NCBI RefSeq assembly: GCF_963678425.1
Contig: NZ_OY782853.1
Location: 310,001 to 374,000 of the forward strand
Length of the DNA: 64,000 bases
Origin: an uncultured Bacteroides sp.
GTDB lineage: Bacteria > Bacteroidota > Bacteroidia > Bacteroidales > Bacteroidaceae
Direction of reading: 5' to 3'
Shown: piece by piece, positions 52,195-61,717 of the stretch
How positions within the stretch are numbered: the first letter of the stretch is position 1
Layout: each line of letters begins with the position of its first letter
Notes under the pieces: generated by a model
What the model saw: only the letters and a program-made list of their open reading frames with translations
The model's database searches: none
What the model was told of the DNA's origin: nothing
Program-made: the position numbers and the translations under genes

Positions 52195-53529
52195 ATGCCT
52201 AAAAGAATTGTCATATTAGGAGCTGGAGAAAGCGGTGCCGGTGCAGCCGTTTTAGCAAAGAAAGAAGGATTCGATGTTTATGTGTCGGATATGTCTGTCA
52301 TTAAATACCAGTATAAAGAGCTCTTGGATTCAAGAGGTATCCAGTGGGAAGAAGGACATCACACCGAAGAACTTATCCTTAATGCTGAAGAAATAATTAA
52401 AAGTCCCGGTATACCAAACGATGCTCCACTCATTCTGAAGCTTAAGGAAAAAGGAACTCCAATCATCTCAGAGATCGAGTTTGCAGGAAGGTATACCAAT
52501 GCTAAAATGATCTGTATTACCGGAAGCAACGGCAAAACGACTACGACTTCTCTGATCTATCATATCTTTAAAAGTGCGGGACTGAATGTAGGTCTGGCAG
52601 GCAATATCGGGCAGAGTCTGGCTCTTCAGGTTGCTGAATGCAATTATGACTATTATATTATTGAGCTAAGTAGCTTCCAGTTAGATAATATGTATCAGTT
52701 CAGGGCAAACATTGCCATACTGATGAATATTACTCCTGATCATCTGGATCGTTACGATCACAATATGCAGAATTACATTGATGCAAAATTCCGCATTACG
52801 CAAAATCAGACAGATGAAGACGCTTTTATCTTCTGGAACGATGATCCGATTATTCAGAAAGAATTAAAAAAACATGGTATTCAGGCTCATCTTTATCCTT
52901 TCTCTATTGCAAAGGAAGAGGGAGTAAAAGCATACGTTGAGCAAGACAAGGTTATCTTTAGTGAGCCTATTGCTTTCAATATGGAACAAGAAGAGTTGTC
53001 ATTGACTGGGACACATAACCTTTACAACTCTATGGCTGCAGGCATATCTGCAAACCTTGCAGGGATCCGGAAAGAATATATCCGAACAGCGTTGAGTGAT
53101 TTTAAGGAGGTGGAACACCGTCTGGAAAAAGTAGCCCGTGTGCGTGGAATCGATTTTATAAATGATTCTAAAGCGACCAATGTAAACTCTTGCTGGTATG
53201 CACTTGAAAGCATGAAAACCAAAACAGTACTGATCCTTGGAGGTAAAGATAAAGGAAACGATTATACTGAAATTGAGCAACTCGTAAAAGATAAGGTTTC
53301 GGCCTTAGTCTTCCTGGGAGTAGATAACAGCAAACTTCATTCTTTCTTTGATGGAAAAGTTGAAAAGATTGTAGATTGTACTTCCATGAAAGATGCTGTT
53401 GAGCAAGCTTACAATTTGGCTCAAAAAGGAGAGACCGTTTTACTATCTCCTTGTTGCGCCAGCTTTGACTTGTTTAAAAGCTATGAGGACCGGGGGCGTC
53501 AATTTAAAGAATGCGTCAAAAACTTATAA
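52195..53529 (+). CDS. murD: UDP-N-acetylmuramoylalanine--D-glutamate ligase
   Basis: Adds D-Glu to UDP-MurNAc-L-Ala. N-terminal Rossmann region RIVILGAGESGAGAAVLA (about 3-20), ATP loop CITGSNGKTTTTSLI (about 104-118), ELSSFQLD and INDSKATNVNS (about 322-332) are characteristic. Length 444 aa is normal. It starts two bases after the mraY stop. Confidence 0.97.
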   Translation: MPKRIVILGAGESGAGAAVLAKKEGFDVYVSDMSVIKYQYKELLDSRGIQWEEGHHTEELILNAEEIIKSPGIPNDAPLILKLKEKGTPIISEIEFAGRYTNAKMICITGSNGKTTTTSLIYHIFKSAGLNVGLAGNIGQSLALQVAECNYDYYIIELSSFQLDNMYQFRANIAILMNITPDHLDRYDHNMQNYIDAKFRITQNQTDEDAFIFWNDDPIIQKELKKHGIQAHLYPFSIAKEEGVKAYVEQDKVIFSEPIAFNMEQEELSLTGTHNLYNSMAAGISANLAGIRKEYIRTALSDFKEVEHRLEKVARVRGIDFINDSKATNVNSCWYALESMKTKTVLILGGKDKGNDYTEIEQLVKDKVSALVFLGVDNSKLHSFFDGKVEKIVDCTSMKDAVEQAYNLAQKGETVLLSPCCASFDLFKSYEDRGRQFKECVKNL

Positions 53530-53535
53530 TAAAAC

Positions 53536-54777
53536 ATGGATCTGCTAAAGAACTTATTCAAAGGAGACAAAGTAATCTGGATTATATTCCTTTTCCTTTG
53601 TATGATCTCTGTCATTGAGGTTTTCAGTGCGGCAAGCACATTAACCTACAAAACAGGAGATCATTGGGGCCCTATTACACAACACACAGTTATCATGCTG
53701 GTAGGTGTGTTGGTGGTATGGATCACCCATAAAGTTAATTACAGGTACTTTCAGGTTATACCGGTCTTTCTAGTGCCAATATCTATAGCCCTTCTGGTCT
53801 TAGTAATTGCTGTCGGGGCCATGACTAACGGAGCCGCCCGCTGGATGAACATCTTCGGGCTTCAATTTCAGCCATCTGAATTAGCTAAAATGGCAGTAAT
53901 CATAACCGTCTCTTACATATTAGCGAAAAATCAGGAAGAGGATGGGGCTAATCCTAGAGCATTCAAGTACATCATGTGGATAACAGGGTTAATATGTGCT
54001 TTAATAGCTCCCGAGAATCTTTCTACTGCAGCACTACTTTTCGGTGTGGTTTTTCTAATGATGGTAATTGGAAGAATTCCATTCAGAAAACTAGCCATAT
54101 TAGTTGGAAGCATTGCTGCTTTTCTGGTATTAATAGTCGGCATTACTATGCTGATACCCGATAATTCAAATATAAAATTTCTTCACCGTATGAGCACCTG
54201 GAAGAATCGTGTTGTTGGTTTTACCAACCCGAAAGAAGATATTCCGGCAGCAAAATTTGACATTGATAAGGATGCACAGGTTGCCCATGCTAATATTGCC
54301 ATCGCTACAAGTAATATCATTGGCAAAATGCCGGGAAACAGTGTTGAGCGGGATTTCCTATCTCAGGCATTCTCTGATTTTATATTTGCCATTATTATTG
54401 AGGAACTAGGGTTGTTAGGTGGAGGATTTGTAGTTATTTTGTATATCTGGCTACTGATAAGAGCCGGCCGTATTGCTCAAAAAGCGAAAGGTAATTTTGC
54501 AACTTTCCTGGTTATGGGAATTGCTTTATTGCTGGTATCTCAAGCCATCATGAACATGTGTGTGGCAGTTGGATTAATTCCTGTCACAGGTCAGCCTCTC
54601 CCCCTAATCAGTAAAGGAGGAACATCAACACTAATCAATTGCGTGTATGTTGGAATGATACTTAGCGTAAGCCGGTATACTGCAAAATTAGAGGAGAATG
54701 AAAATAGCAAGGATGTAACGGTAGAAGATACCACAATCAATAAAGATGAAATTATAGCAGAAGAAAGCTTTGCTTAA
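53536..54777 (+). CDS. ftsW: Septal peptidoglycan polymerase FtsW
   Basis: SEDS-family glycosyltransferase working with FtsI at the septum. About ten helices, with NGAARWMNIFGLQFQPSELA (about 96-115) and the C-terminal PVTGQPLPLISKGGTSTL signature (about 351-368). Length 413 aa, with a charged C-terminal tail. A -7 box after the gene may allow separate transcription of murG. Confidence 0.95.
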   Translation: MDLLKNLFKGDKVIWIIFLFLCMISVIEVFSAASTLTYKTGDHWGPITQHTVIMLVGVLVVWITHKVNYRYFQVIPVFLVPISIALLVLVIAVGAMTNGAARWMNIFGLQFQPSELAKMAVIITVSYILAKNQEEDGANPRAFKYIMWITGLICALIAPENLSTAALLFGVVFLMMVIGRIPFRKLAILVGSIAAFLVLIVGITMLIPDNSNIKFLHRMSTWKNRVVGFTNPKEDIPAAKFDIDKDAQVAHANIAIATSNIIGKMPGNSVERDFLSQAFSDFIFAIIIEELGLLGGGFVVILYIWLLIRAGRIAQKAKGNFATFLVMGIALLLVSQAIMNMCVAVGLIPVTGQPLPLISKGGTSTLINCVYVGMILSVSRYTAKLEENENSKDVTVEDTTINKDEIIAEESFA

Positions 54778-54804
54778 AAAAGAAAATAAAAAAAGTATTA
54801 TTCA

Positions 54805-54812
54805 TATATTTG
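54805..54812 (+). promoter_or_regulatory. Possible internal promoter before murG
   Basis: TATATTTG matches TAnnTTTG in the 60-base gap between ftsW and murG. Transcription would start near 54819, after the in-frame ATG at 54817, supporting 54838 as the start of murG. No -33 element is visible. Confidence 0.35.
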
Positions 54813-54837
54813 TTGGATGATCAACAATATTGAGATT

Positions 54838-55965
54838 ATGGAAGAGAAATTAAGAATTATAATTAGCGGAGGAGGAACGGGAGGACATATCTTTCCGGCT
54901 GTATCTATAGCCAATGCAATAAAGGAGCAGCATCCTGAAGCAGAAATTCTCTTTGTTGGCGCTGAAGGAAGAATGGAAATGCAACGGGTTCCCGCTGCAG
55001 GATACGAAATAAAAGGGCTACCAATTTGTGGATTTGACCGCAAGAACTTACTTAATAACTTTGCAGTTCTTTGTAAATTAGCTAAAAGTCAGCTCAAAGC
55101 ATACAGCATTATCAAACAATTCAAGCCTCATGCTGCTGTAGGAGTCGGTGGATATGCAAGTGGGCCAACATTGAAAATGGCTGGAATGATGGGGGTGCCA
55201 ACTCTCATCCAGGAACAAAATTCTTATGCCGGTGTTACGAATAAGTTATTGGCTAAGAAAGCAAAAAAAATATGCGTTGCCTATGACGGAATGGACAAAT
55301 TCTTTGAAAAAGATAAAATTATATTAACCGGAAATCCCGTTCGCCAAGGACTTGTAAACAATAGGATCAGCCGTGAAGAAGGTATCAACTTCTTTCATCT
55401 GGACCCAGCAAAAAAAACAATTCTGGTTATCGGAGGTAGCTTAGGAGCTCGTACCATCAATCAATGCATAATGAAGAATCTGAAGAGAATAAAGGATTCG
55501 GATGTACAGTTCGTATGGCAGACAGGTAAAATATATTACGAGCAAGCTTTGCAGAAGGTAGAAAAGGCTGGCGAACTGCCACTCTTCGTTACAGATTTTA
55601 TATCAAGCATGGAGCATGCCTACGCTGCTGCTGATTTGGTAATATCACGTGCTGGTGCCGGATCTATCTCTGAATTCTGTTTGCTAGGCAAACCCGTGAT
55701 CCTGGTTCCATCACCAAACGTAGCCGAAGATCATCAAACCAAAAATGCTTTGGCTCTGGTTGATAAATCTGCAGCTTTATATGTTAAAGATAGTGAGGCT
55801 GAAGATAAATTAGTAGAAACCGCCATTGACACTATTCATAAGGACAGTATCTTAAAAAACCTGAGTATAAACATAAAAAAACTTGCTTTCACCAACTCGG
55901 CAAGTATTATTGCAGAAGAAGTTTATAAGTTGGCAAATGAATACAGACAGAAACATGGAAATTAA
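54838..55965 (+). CDS. murG: Lipid II synthase MurG
   Basis: Transfers GlcNAc to Lipid I at the inner face of the inner membrane. GT28 features: SGGGTGGHIFPAVSIANAI (about 10-28), GVGGYASGPTL, QEQNSYAGVTN (about 124-134), VIGGSLGARTIN and the UDP-GlcNAc site SRAGAGSISEF (about 258-268). The ATG at 54838 gives MEEKLRIIISGGG; the ATG at 54817 is the alternative. The 3' end overlaps murC by 11 bases. Confidence 0.96.
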   Translation: MEEKLRIIISGGGTGGHIFPAVSIANAIKEQHPEAEILFVGAEGRMEMQRVPAAGYEIKGLPICGFDRKNLLNNFAVLCKLAKSQLKAYSIIKQFKPHAAVGVGGYASGPTLKMAGMMGVPTLIQEQNSYAGVTNKLLAKKAKKICVAYDGMDKFFEKDKIILTGNPVRQGLVNNRISREEGINFFHLDPAKKTILVIGGSLGARTINQCIMKNLKRIKDSDVQFVWQTGKIYYEQALQKVEKAGELPLFVTDFISSMEHAYAAADLVISRAGAGSISEFCLLGKPVILVPSPNVAEDHQTKNALALVDKSAALYVKDSEAEDKLVETAIDTIHKDSILKNLSINIKKLAFTNSASIIAEEVYKLANEYRQKHGN

Positions 55966-57331
55966 TCAAATAAAATCCGTCTACTTTATTGGTGCCGGTG
56001 GTATCGGTATGAGTGCATTGGTTCGTTATTTTCTTTCAAAAGGGAAAAATGTAGCAGGTTATGACCGTACCCCCAGTGAACTTACTGAGAAACTTATCGA
56101 AGAAGGAGCAAAAATACATTATTCAGAAGATATAAAACTGATTCCGGAAGAATGTCTGGACAAGAGCTCTACACTTGTTGTCCTCACCCCTGCTATTCCT
56201 AAAGAGCACGCCGAACTGAATTTCTTTATTGACAATAATTTTAAAATTCAAAAACGTGCCCAGGTTCTGGGAACAATAACCAAAGCAAGCAAAGGATTAT
56301 GTGTAGCAGGAACGCATGGAAAAACAACAACTTCAACAATGACTGCTCATATTCTGCATCAGTCAGAGGTGGAGTGTACTGCTTTTCTGGGCGGGATATC
56401 AAAGAACTACCAAAGTAACCTTATTCTTTCTGAGAAGAGTGATCTCACAGTGATTGAAGCAGATGAATTTGACCGTTCATTCCATTGGCTACATCCATAT
56501 ATGTCTGTTATCACCTCTACCGATCCTGATCATCTGGATATATACGGAACAAAGGAAGCTTATCTGGAGAGTTTTGAAAAGTACACTACGTTAATTCAAC
56601 CCGGTGGTTGCCTGATTATCCGCAAAGGAATTTCCTTGCAGCCAAAAGTACAAGAAGGTGTCAAGGTATATACTTATTCTAAAGATGAAGGAGACTTTCA
56701 CTCTGAAAACATTCGTATCGGAAACGGAGAGATATTCTTTGATTTTGTAACTCCTGATGAGGTGATCAAGGATATTCAGCTGGGTGTGCCCGTGAGTATC
56801 AATATCGAAAACGGAGTAGCAGCTATGGCTCTATGCTGGCTTAATGGTGTAACAGCAGAGGAGATAAAGAGTGGAATGGCCAGTTTTCAGGGGGTAGACA
56901 GACGATTTGATTTTAAAATCAAGAATGATAAAATAGTTTATCTAAGCGACTATGCCCATCATCCCTCCGAAATTAAACAAAGTATAATCTCCATACGTGA
57001 TTTGTATCAGGATAAAAAGATAACAGGAATATTCCAGCCTCACTTGTATACCCGCACCCGTGATTTCTATAAAGAGTTCGCAAATAGTCTCTCACTATTG
57101 GATGAGGTTATTTTACTCGACATCTATCCGGCTCGTGAACTCCCAATTCCAGGAGTTACAAGCAAACTGATTTACGATAATCTTCGCGAAGGAATGGAGA
57201 AAAGTATGTGTCCGAAAGAAGAACTATTAAATAGACTGAAAGAGAAAAAAATAGAAGTGCTGATAACACTTGGTGCAGGTGATATTGAAGATTATGCAAC
57301 TGACATTCAAAAATTATTAAATAATAGATGA
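55955..57331 (+). CDS. murC: UDP-N-acetylmuramate--L-alanine ligase
   Basis: Adds the first residue of the stem peptide. N-terminal Rossmann motif VYFIGAGGIGMSALVRYF (about 8-25), ATP loop CVAGTHGKTTTSTM (about 110-123), IEADEFDRSFHWL and DYAHHPSEI (about 331-339). The start at 55955 gives the typical MEINQIKSVYF and overlaps murG, implying coupled translation; the in-frame ATG at 55883 lies deep within murG and is rejected. Length ~458 aa. Confidence 0.96.
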   Translation: MEINQIKSVYFIGAGGIGMSALVRYFLSKGKNVAGYDRTPSELTEKLIEEGAKIHYSEDIKLIPEECLDKSSTLVVLTPAIPKEHAELNFFIDNNFKIQKRAQVLGTITKASKGLCVAGTHGKTTTSTMTAHILHQSEVECTAFLGGISKNYQSNLILSEKSDLTVIEADEFDRSFHWLHPYMSVITSTDPDHLDIYGTKEAYLESFEKYTTLIQPGGCLIIRKGISLQPKVQEGVKVYTYSKDEGDFHSENIRIGNGEIFFDFVTPDEVIKDIQLGVPVSINIENGVAAMALCWLNGVTAEEIKSGMASFQGVDRRFDFKIKNDKIVYLSDYAHHPSEIKQSIISIRDLYQDKKITGIFQPHLYTRTRDFYKEFANSLSLLDEVILLDIYPARELPIPGVTSKLIYDNLREGMEKSMCPKEELLNRLKEKKIEVLITLGAGDIEDYATDIQKLLNNR

Positions 57332-58083
57332 TAAAAAAAATTCTGCTACTGATCGTTCTACTGCTAATTATCGCTTATCTCGTTACTGCGATAACAGCTT
57401 TCAATAACAAGCCTGGTAAACAGACTTGCAAGGCTATTGAATTGATTATTAAGGATAGTGTCAACGCAGGATTTATTACTGAACACGAAATTACTTCCTT
57501 GCTAAAAAAAGATGGCCTATATCCTGTAGGAAAAAAGATGGATCGAATTCAGACCAGAAAACTGGAAAAGGAATTAGCCATGCATCCTCTTATTGAAAAG
57601 GCGGAATGTTATAAAACTCCTGGAGGTATAATCTGCATGGAGGTATCGCAGCGCCTTCCCATTCTCCGTATAATGAATAATAAAGGAGAAAGCTTTTATT
57701 TAGACAATCAGGATAAAATTATTCCTCCCGAAGCAGGTTGCACTGCCCATCTGGCAATTGTAACAGGATATGTAGAAAAATCATTTGCAATGAGGAATTT
57801 ATATAAGTTTGGTGTATTTTTGCAAAATGATAAGTTCTGGAATGCTCAGATTGAGCAAATAAATGTAACCCCAACCAGAGAAATTGAGCTTATTCCGCGA
57901 GTGGGAAACCACATTGTGTTCTTGGGAAAAGTAGATAACTTTGAGGAAAAGCTAGGACGACTGAAAATATTTTATGAAAAAGCACTTAATAAAGTGGGAT
58001 GGAATAAATATGAGCGCATCAATTTAGAGTTTAGCAACCAAATAATTTGCACTAAAAGAAAAGAAACTAATAAACCAGTGTGA
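57328..58083 (+). CDS. ftsQ: Cell division protein FtsQ/DivIB-like
   Basis: A 251-aa bitopic protein. One N-terminal helix (KILLLIVLLLIIAYLVTAI, about 4-22) precedes a POTRA-like region (about 45-115) and the FtsQ domain (about 120-235, with FYLDNQDKIIPPE). The start overlaps the murC stop by four bases (ATGA). Position between murC and ftsA is the FtsQ position. The sequence is weakly conserved, so the call rests on topology and order. Confidence 0.88.
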   Translation: MIKKILLLIVLLLIIAYLVTAITAFNNKPGKQTCKAIELIIKDSVNAGFITEHEITSLLKKDGLYPVGKKMDRIQTRKLEKELAMHPLIEKAECYKTPGGIICMEVSQRLPILRIMNNKGESFYLDNQDKIIPPEAGCTAHLAIVTGYVEKSFAMRNLYKFGVFLQNDKFWNAQIEQINVTPTREIELIPRVGNHIVFLGKVDNFEEKLGRLKIFYEKALNKVGWNKYERINLEFSNQIICTKRKETNKPV

Positions 58084-58152
58084 AAACAATCAATGACAAA
58101 AGGTTAAAGCCTCCATTGTTGAAACATTGAACTAGTAATAAATTAGAATAGT

Positions 58153-59613
58153 ATGGCAGAAACAGATTTTATCGTAGCTATAGAGCTGGGATCATCCAAG
58201 ATTACCGGTATAGCAGGGAGAAAAGAAAGTGACGGAATAATTCATGTCCTTGCTTATGCCAAGGAAGAGTCATCTTCATTCATCAGAAAGGGAGTAATCT
58301 ATAACATAGATAAAACAGCTCAAAGCCTTACCTCTATCATCAATAAGTTAGAGGATGGATTAGATAATTCCATATCAAAAGTATATGTTGGTATCGGCGG
58401 GCAATCAATCCGTACGGTAAAAAATATAGTAAACCGTCATTTAGCAAACGAAGAGATAATTACTCAGGAATTAGTTGATTCCATCATTGATGAAAACATT
58501 CAGATACCCCTTATAGATATGGATATACTGGATGTCGTTCCGCAAGAATACAAGATCGGCATCAATCTGCAGGTGGATCCGGTAGGTGTTCTTGGAAGCA
58601 ATATCGAGGGACGTTTTCTTAATATTGTGGCGCGTTCATCTATAAAAAAGAATTTGCAAAGATGTTTCGAACTTGCAAAAATCGATGTTGCCGACTATTT
58701 CATTTCACCTTTGGCTGCAGCAGACACGATTCTCACAGATAGTGAAAAACGCACCGGATGTGCTTTGGTAGACTTTGGTGCTGATACAACAACCATCGCC
58801 GTCTATAAAAACAATATTCTTCGTTATCTCTCCGTGATACCATTAGGAGGGAATAATATTACCCGCGATATTTGTGCATTGCAAGTGGAAGAGGAAGAGG
58901 CCGAAAGTCTAAAAGAGAAATACGGAAATGCCATTCTTGAGACAATCGATGAAGAAGGACCTAAGAACTATCTTCTTGATGATAAACGCACTATCGATCA
59001 TAAAGCCCTAAATGAAATTATTGAGGCACGGGTAGAAGAAATTGTAGCCAATGTCTGGAACCAGATTGAACTTTCCGGTTATCAGGGAGACTTAATGGCA
59101 GGGATCATAATCACCGGTGGCGGTTCTAATCTAAAGAACCTGGATGAAGCTATTAAAAGCAGGACAAAAATCAACAATGTAAAGATTGCCAAATTTGTTC
59201 GTTGCGGAATAAGAGCAGAAAGGCCAGAACTATTAAAAAAAGATGGTACTCAAAATACAATTATCGGTTTACTAAGTGCCGGAAAAGAAAACTGTTGCTT
59301 AGTTCCAATCGCTAAGCCTGTTGAATACTCTGCTCAAACTGAGATTCCCGATCAAACCCTTTTCCCACCTGAAGAACAGGAAAATGATGACGAAGATGAC
59401 TTCTTAAAAACTGAAGAAGAAAGAAGGATAAAAGAGGAAGAAAGAAAAAAGAGAGAAGAGGAAGAGAAAGAGCGGAAGAGACTAGAGAAAGAACGAAAGA
59501 AAAAAGAGAGAGAAGAGAAAGATCGGAGAAAGAGAGAAAAAGGTCCAAGTAAGTTCAAAACAATGTTTGAGAAGTTTACGACAGACATTTTCAGTGATGA
59601 AGAAGAAAAATAA
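58153..59613 (+). CDS. ftsA: Cell division protein FtsA
   Basis: Actin-like ATPase that tethers FtsZ to the membrane. Motifs: FIVAIELGSSKITGIAGRK (about 5-23), the 1C subdomain KVYVGIGGQSIRT, CALVDFGADTTTIAVYKNN (about 203-221) and AGIIITGGGSNLKNLDEA. After residue ~410 there is a charged tail of ~75 residues, largely Glu/Lys/Arg, ending SKFKTMFEKFTTDIF, probably the amphipathic membrane-targeting helix. Length 486 aa exceeds the ~420 usual in Proteobacteria because of that tail. Confidence 0.95.
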   Translation: MAETDFIVAIELGSSKITGIAGRKESDGIIHVLAYAKEESSSFIRKGVIYNIDKTAQSLTSIINKLEDGLDNSISKVYVGIGGQSIRTVKNIVNRHLANEEIITQELVDSIIDENIQIPLIDMDILDVVPQEYKIGINLQVDPVGVLGSNIEGRFLNIVARSSIKKNLQRCFELAKIDVADYFISPLAAADTILTDSEKRTGCALVDFGADTTTIAVYKNNILRYLSVIPLGGNNITRDICALQVEEEEAESLKEKYGNAILETIDEEGPKNYLLDDKRTIDHKALNEIIEARVEEIVANVWNQIELSGYQGDLMAGIIITGGGSNLKNLDEAIKSRTKINNVKIAKFVRCGIRAERPELLKKDGTQNTIIGLLSAGKENCCLVPIAKPVEYSAQTEIPDQTLFPPEEQENDDEDDFLKTEEERRIKEEERKKREEEEKERKRLEKERKKKEREEKDRRKREKGPSKFKTMFEKFTTDIFSDEEEK

Positions 59614-59651
59614 TAATAGCAATTAATTACATCATATAAATAACAATAGTT

Positions 59652-60965
59652 ATGACAGACGAGATAATGCCATTTGAATTCCCTACAGACACCCCTAGTA
59701 TAATTAAGGTGATCGGTGTGGGCGGCGGCGGCGGAAATGCTGTTAATCACATGTATAAGGAAGGAATACATGATGTAACATTCGTTCTGTGCAACACAGA
59801 TAACCAAGCTCTTGCCGAATCTCCGGTTCCTATAAAACTGCAATTGGGACGTTCCATTACTGAAGGTCTGGGAGCTGGTAACAAACCGGAACGTGCTTCT
59901 GCTGCGGCAGAAGAGAGCCTCGAAGATATTAAAACACTTTTGAGTGATGGAACAAAAATGGTTTTCATTACAGCAGGAATGGGTGGAGGAACCGGAACCG
60001 GTGCCGCACCTGTCATTGCAAAAACAGCCAAGGAAATGGACATACTCACTGTGGGTATTGTCACCATTCCTTTCCTTTTCGAAGGTGAAAAGAAAATTAT
60101 TCAGGCACTTGATGGAGTAGAACAGATAAGCAAGCATGTAGATGCCTTGCTTGTTATCAATAACGAGCGTTTAAGAGAGATCTATTCTGATCTCACCTTC
60201 ATGAATGCATTCGGCAAAGCCGATGATACACTTTCAATTGCAGCAAAGAGTATTGCTGAAATTATTACAATGAGGGGTAAAGTGAATCTTGATTTTGCGG
60301 ATGTGAATACAATTCTCAAGAACGGTGGAGTAGCAATTATGAGTACCGGTTTAGGGGAAGGCGAAAATCGTGTGAGCAAAGCTATTGAAGATGCTCTTCA
60401 CTCGCCATTACTGAACAACAACGATATCTTCAACGCTAAGAAAGTACTGCTCAACGTTTCTTTCTGTGAACAATCTGAACTGATGATGGAAGAGATGAAC
60501 GAAGTCCATGAGTTTATGAGTAAGTTCGAAAAAGGCGTGGAAGTGATCTGGGGTGTCGCAGTAGACGATATATTGGGAAATAGAGTCAAGGTCACTGTTC
60601 TGGCAACCGGCTTTGGTATAAAGAATGTACCGGGTATGGATGAAGTAATTACCAAAAGAACGCAGGAAGAGGAAGAGCGCTTGGTTCTGCTGGAAGAGAA
60701 AGAGGAAGAAAACCGCCGACGTATCCGAGACACCTATGGTGAAGACGCCCTCAAAGGAGGAGCAAAAGCACATAAAAAACGTCGCCACATCTATCTTTTC
60801 AACCCTGAGGATTTAGACAATGAGGAGATTATTTCGGCTATAGAGACCTCCCCTACTTACCAACGTGACAAAGCTACTCTAGAAAAGATCAAGAGTAAAG
60901 CTGTTGCAAATGAAACTGTTATTGTTCCAGAAACGGAAGATGGCAGTACAATTATAAGTTTCTAA
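59652..60965 (+). CDS. ftsZ: Cell division protein FtsZ
   Basis: Tubulin-like GTPase forming the Z-ring. GTP-binding motifs GVGGGGGNAVNHM (about 20-32), the tubulin signature GMGGGTGTGAAP (about 111-122) and the T7 region LDFADVNTILKNGG are intact. The C-terminal region (about 335-437) is long and charged, with a hydrophobic end (TIISF). 437 aa. It ends 17 bases before the YqeY-family gene. Confidence 0.98.
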   Translation: MTDEIMPFEFPTDTPSIIKVIGVGGGGGNAVNHMYKEGIHDVTFVLCNTDNQALAESPVPIKLQLGRSITEGLGAGNKPERASAAAEESLEDIKTLLSDGTKMVFITAGMGGGTGTGAAPVIAKTAKEMDILTVGIVTIPFLFEGEKKIIQALDGVEQISKHVDALLVINNERLREIYSDLTFMNAFGKADDTLSIAAKSIAEIITMRGKVNLDFADVNTILKNGGVAIMSTGLGEGENRVSKAIEDALHSPLLNNNDIFNAKKVLLNVSFCEQSELMMEEMNEVHEFMSKFEKGVEVIWGVAVDDILGNRVKVTVLATGFGIKNVPGMDEVITKRTQEEEERLVLLEEKEEENRRRIRDTYGEDALKGGAKAHKKRRHIYLFNPEDLDNEEIISAIETSPTYQRDKATLEKIKSKAVANETVIVPETEDGSTIISF

Positions 60966-60982
60966 TTTAAAAAGAACATATT

Positions 60983-61432
60983 ATGGATTTATTTGAAAGA
61001 GTCAGCGAAAATATCAAAGAGGCAATGAAAGCCAAAGATAAAGTGAAACTGGAAGCACTTAGAAACGTGAAGAAATATTTTATAGAAGCTAAAACTGCTC
61101 CGGGAGCAAACGATATTTTATCTGACGAAGCAGCATTAAAAATCATCCAAAAGCTTGTAAAGCAAGGAAAAGATTCTGCTGAAATCTTTATTGGCCAGAA
61201 TCGTCAGGATCTTGCAGACGTAGAATTAGCTCAGGTTAAGGTTATGGAAATTTATCTTCCTAAACAAATGAGCCCTGAAGAACTGGAAGTTGCCATTAAA
61301 GCAATTATTGCAGAAACAGGAGCTACAAGTGCTAAAGACATGGGTAAAGTAATGGGTGTAGCATCTAAAAAACTTGCAGGATTAGCTGAAGGACGTGCAA
61401 TCTCTGCTCTTGTTAAGGAATTGTTAGCATAA
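60983..61432 (+). CDS. GatB/YqeY-domain protein
   Basis: A 149-aa protein with the YqeY architecture: helical N-terminal domain (MDLFERVSENIKEAMKAKD) and C-terminal domain with ISALVKELLA like the tail of GatB. YqeY proteins may assist tRNA-dependent amidotransfer but no function is established. It follows ftsZ closely and is closed by a strong terminator, so it is probably the last gene of the dcw transcript. Confidence 0.92.
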   Translation: MDLFERVSENIKEAMKAKDKVKLEALRNVKKYFIEAKTAPGANDILSDEAALKIIQKLVKQGKDSAEIFIGQNRQDLADVELAQVKVMEIYLPKQMSPEELEVAIKAIIAETGATSAKDMGKVMGVASKKLAGLAEGRAISALVKELLA

Positions 61433-61514
61433 GACTTTACCTTTACAAGAACCTAAAAAGCGAAAAAGTTGTCCAAATTGCTCAAACGCAGATAAACAAC
61501 TAGCTACAATATTT

Positions 61515-61555
61515 AAAAGGTGCGTAACTTCTCAAAAAAAGTTATGCACCTTTTT
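61515..61555 (+). terminator. Terminator of the dcw cluster / YqeY-family gene
   Basis: A 16-bp stem (61515-61530 with 61539-61554, one G-U pair) with an 8-base loop is followed by T residues. Confidence 0.85.
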
Positions 61556-61621
61556 GCAATGTAACGCAGCCAATTATTCCCAGTCACACACAACTATTCT
61601 TTCAGCCATAATTATTCTCCC

Positions 61622-61712
61622 ATACTCCGGTATACCTCTCTTCTTCATCCAGGTTACCGTACCCTTACATCTGGATGCACAGAGCTCTATCCCCCGATGG
61701 AGGACATACAAA
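61622..61712. repeat. Diverged copy of the ~23-bp ACACCCGG repeat
   Basis: Four degenerate units start near 61622, 61647, 61667 and 61689. The unit ACATCTGGATGCACAGAGCT (61667) closely resembles ACACCCGGATGTACAGACCT at 45082, and ATCCCCCGATGGAG (61689) resembles ACACCCGGGTGGAG at 45151. It lies in the gap between the YqeY-family gene terminator and recO. Confidence 0.45.
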
Positions 61713-61717
61713 CCGGA

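Noticed and set aside
59352..60137. A 261-codon minus-strand open frame opposite ftsA/ftsZ
   Set aside because: Antisense to two certain genes. Its Ser/Leu/Phe-rich sequence is the mirror of the Glu/Lys/Arg-rich FtsA tail and it has no family features.
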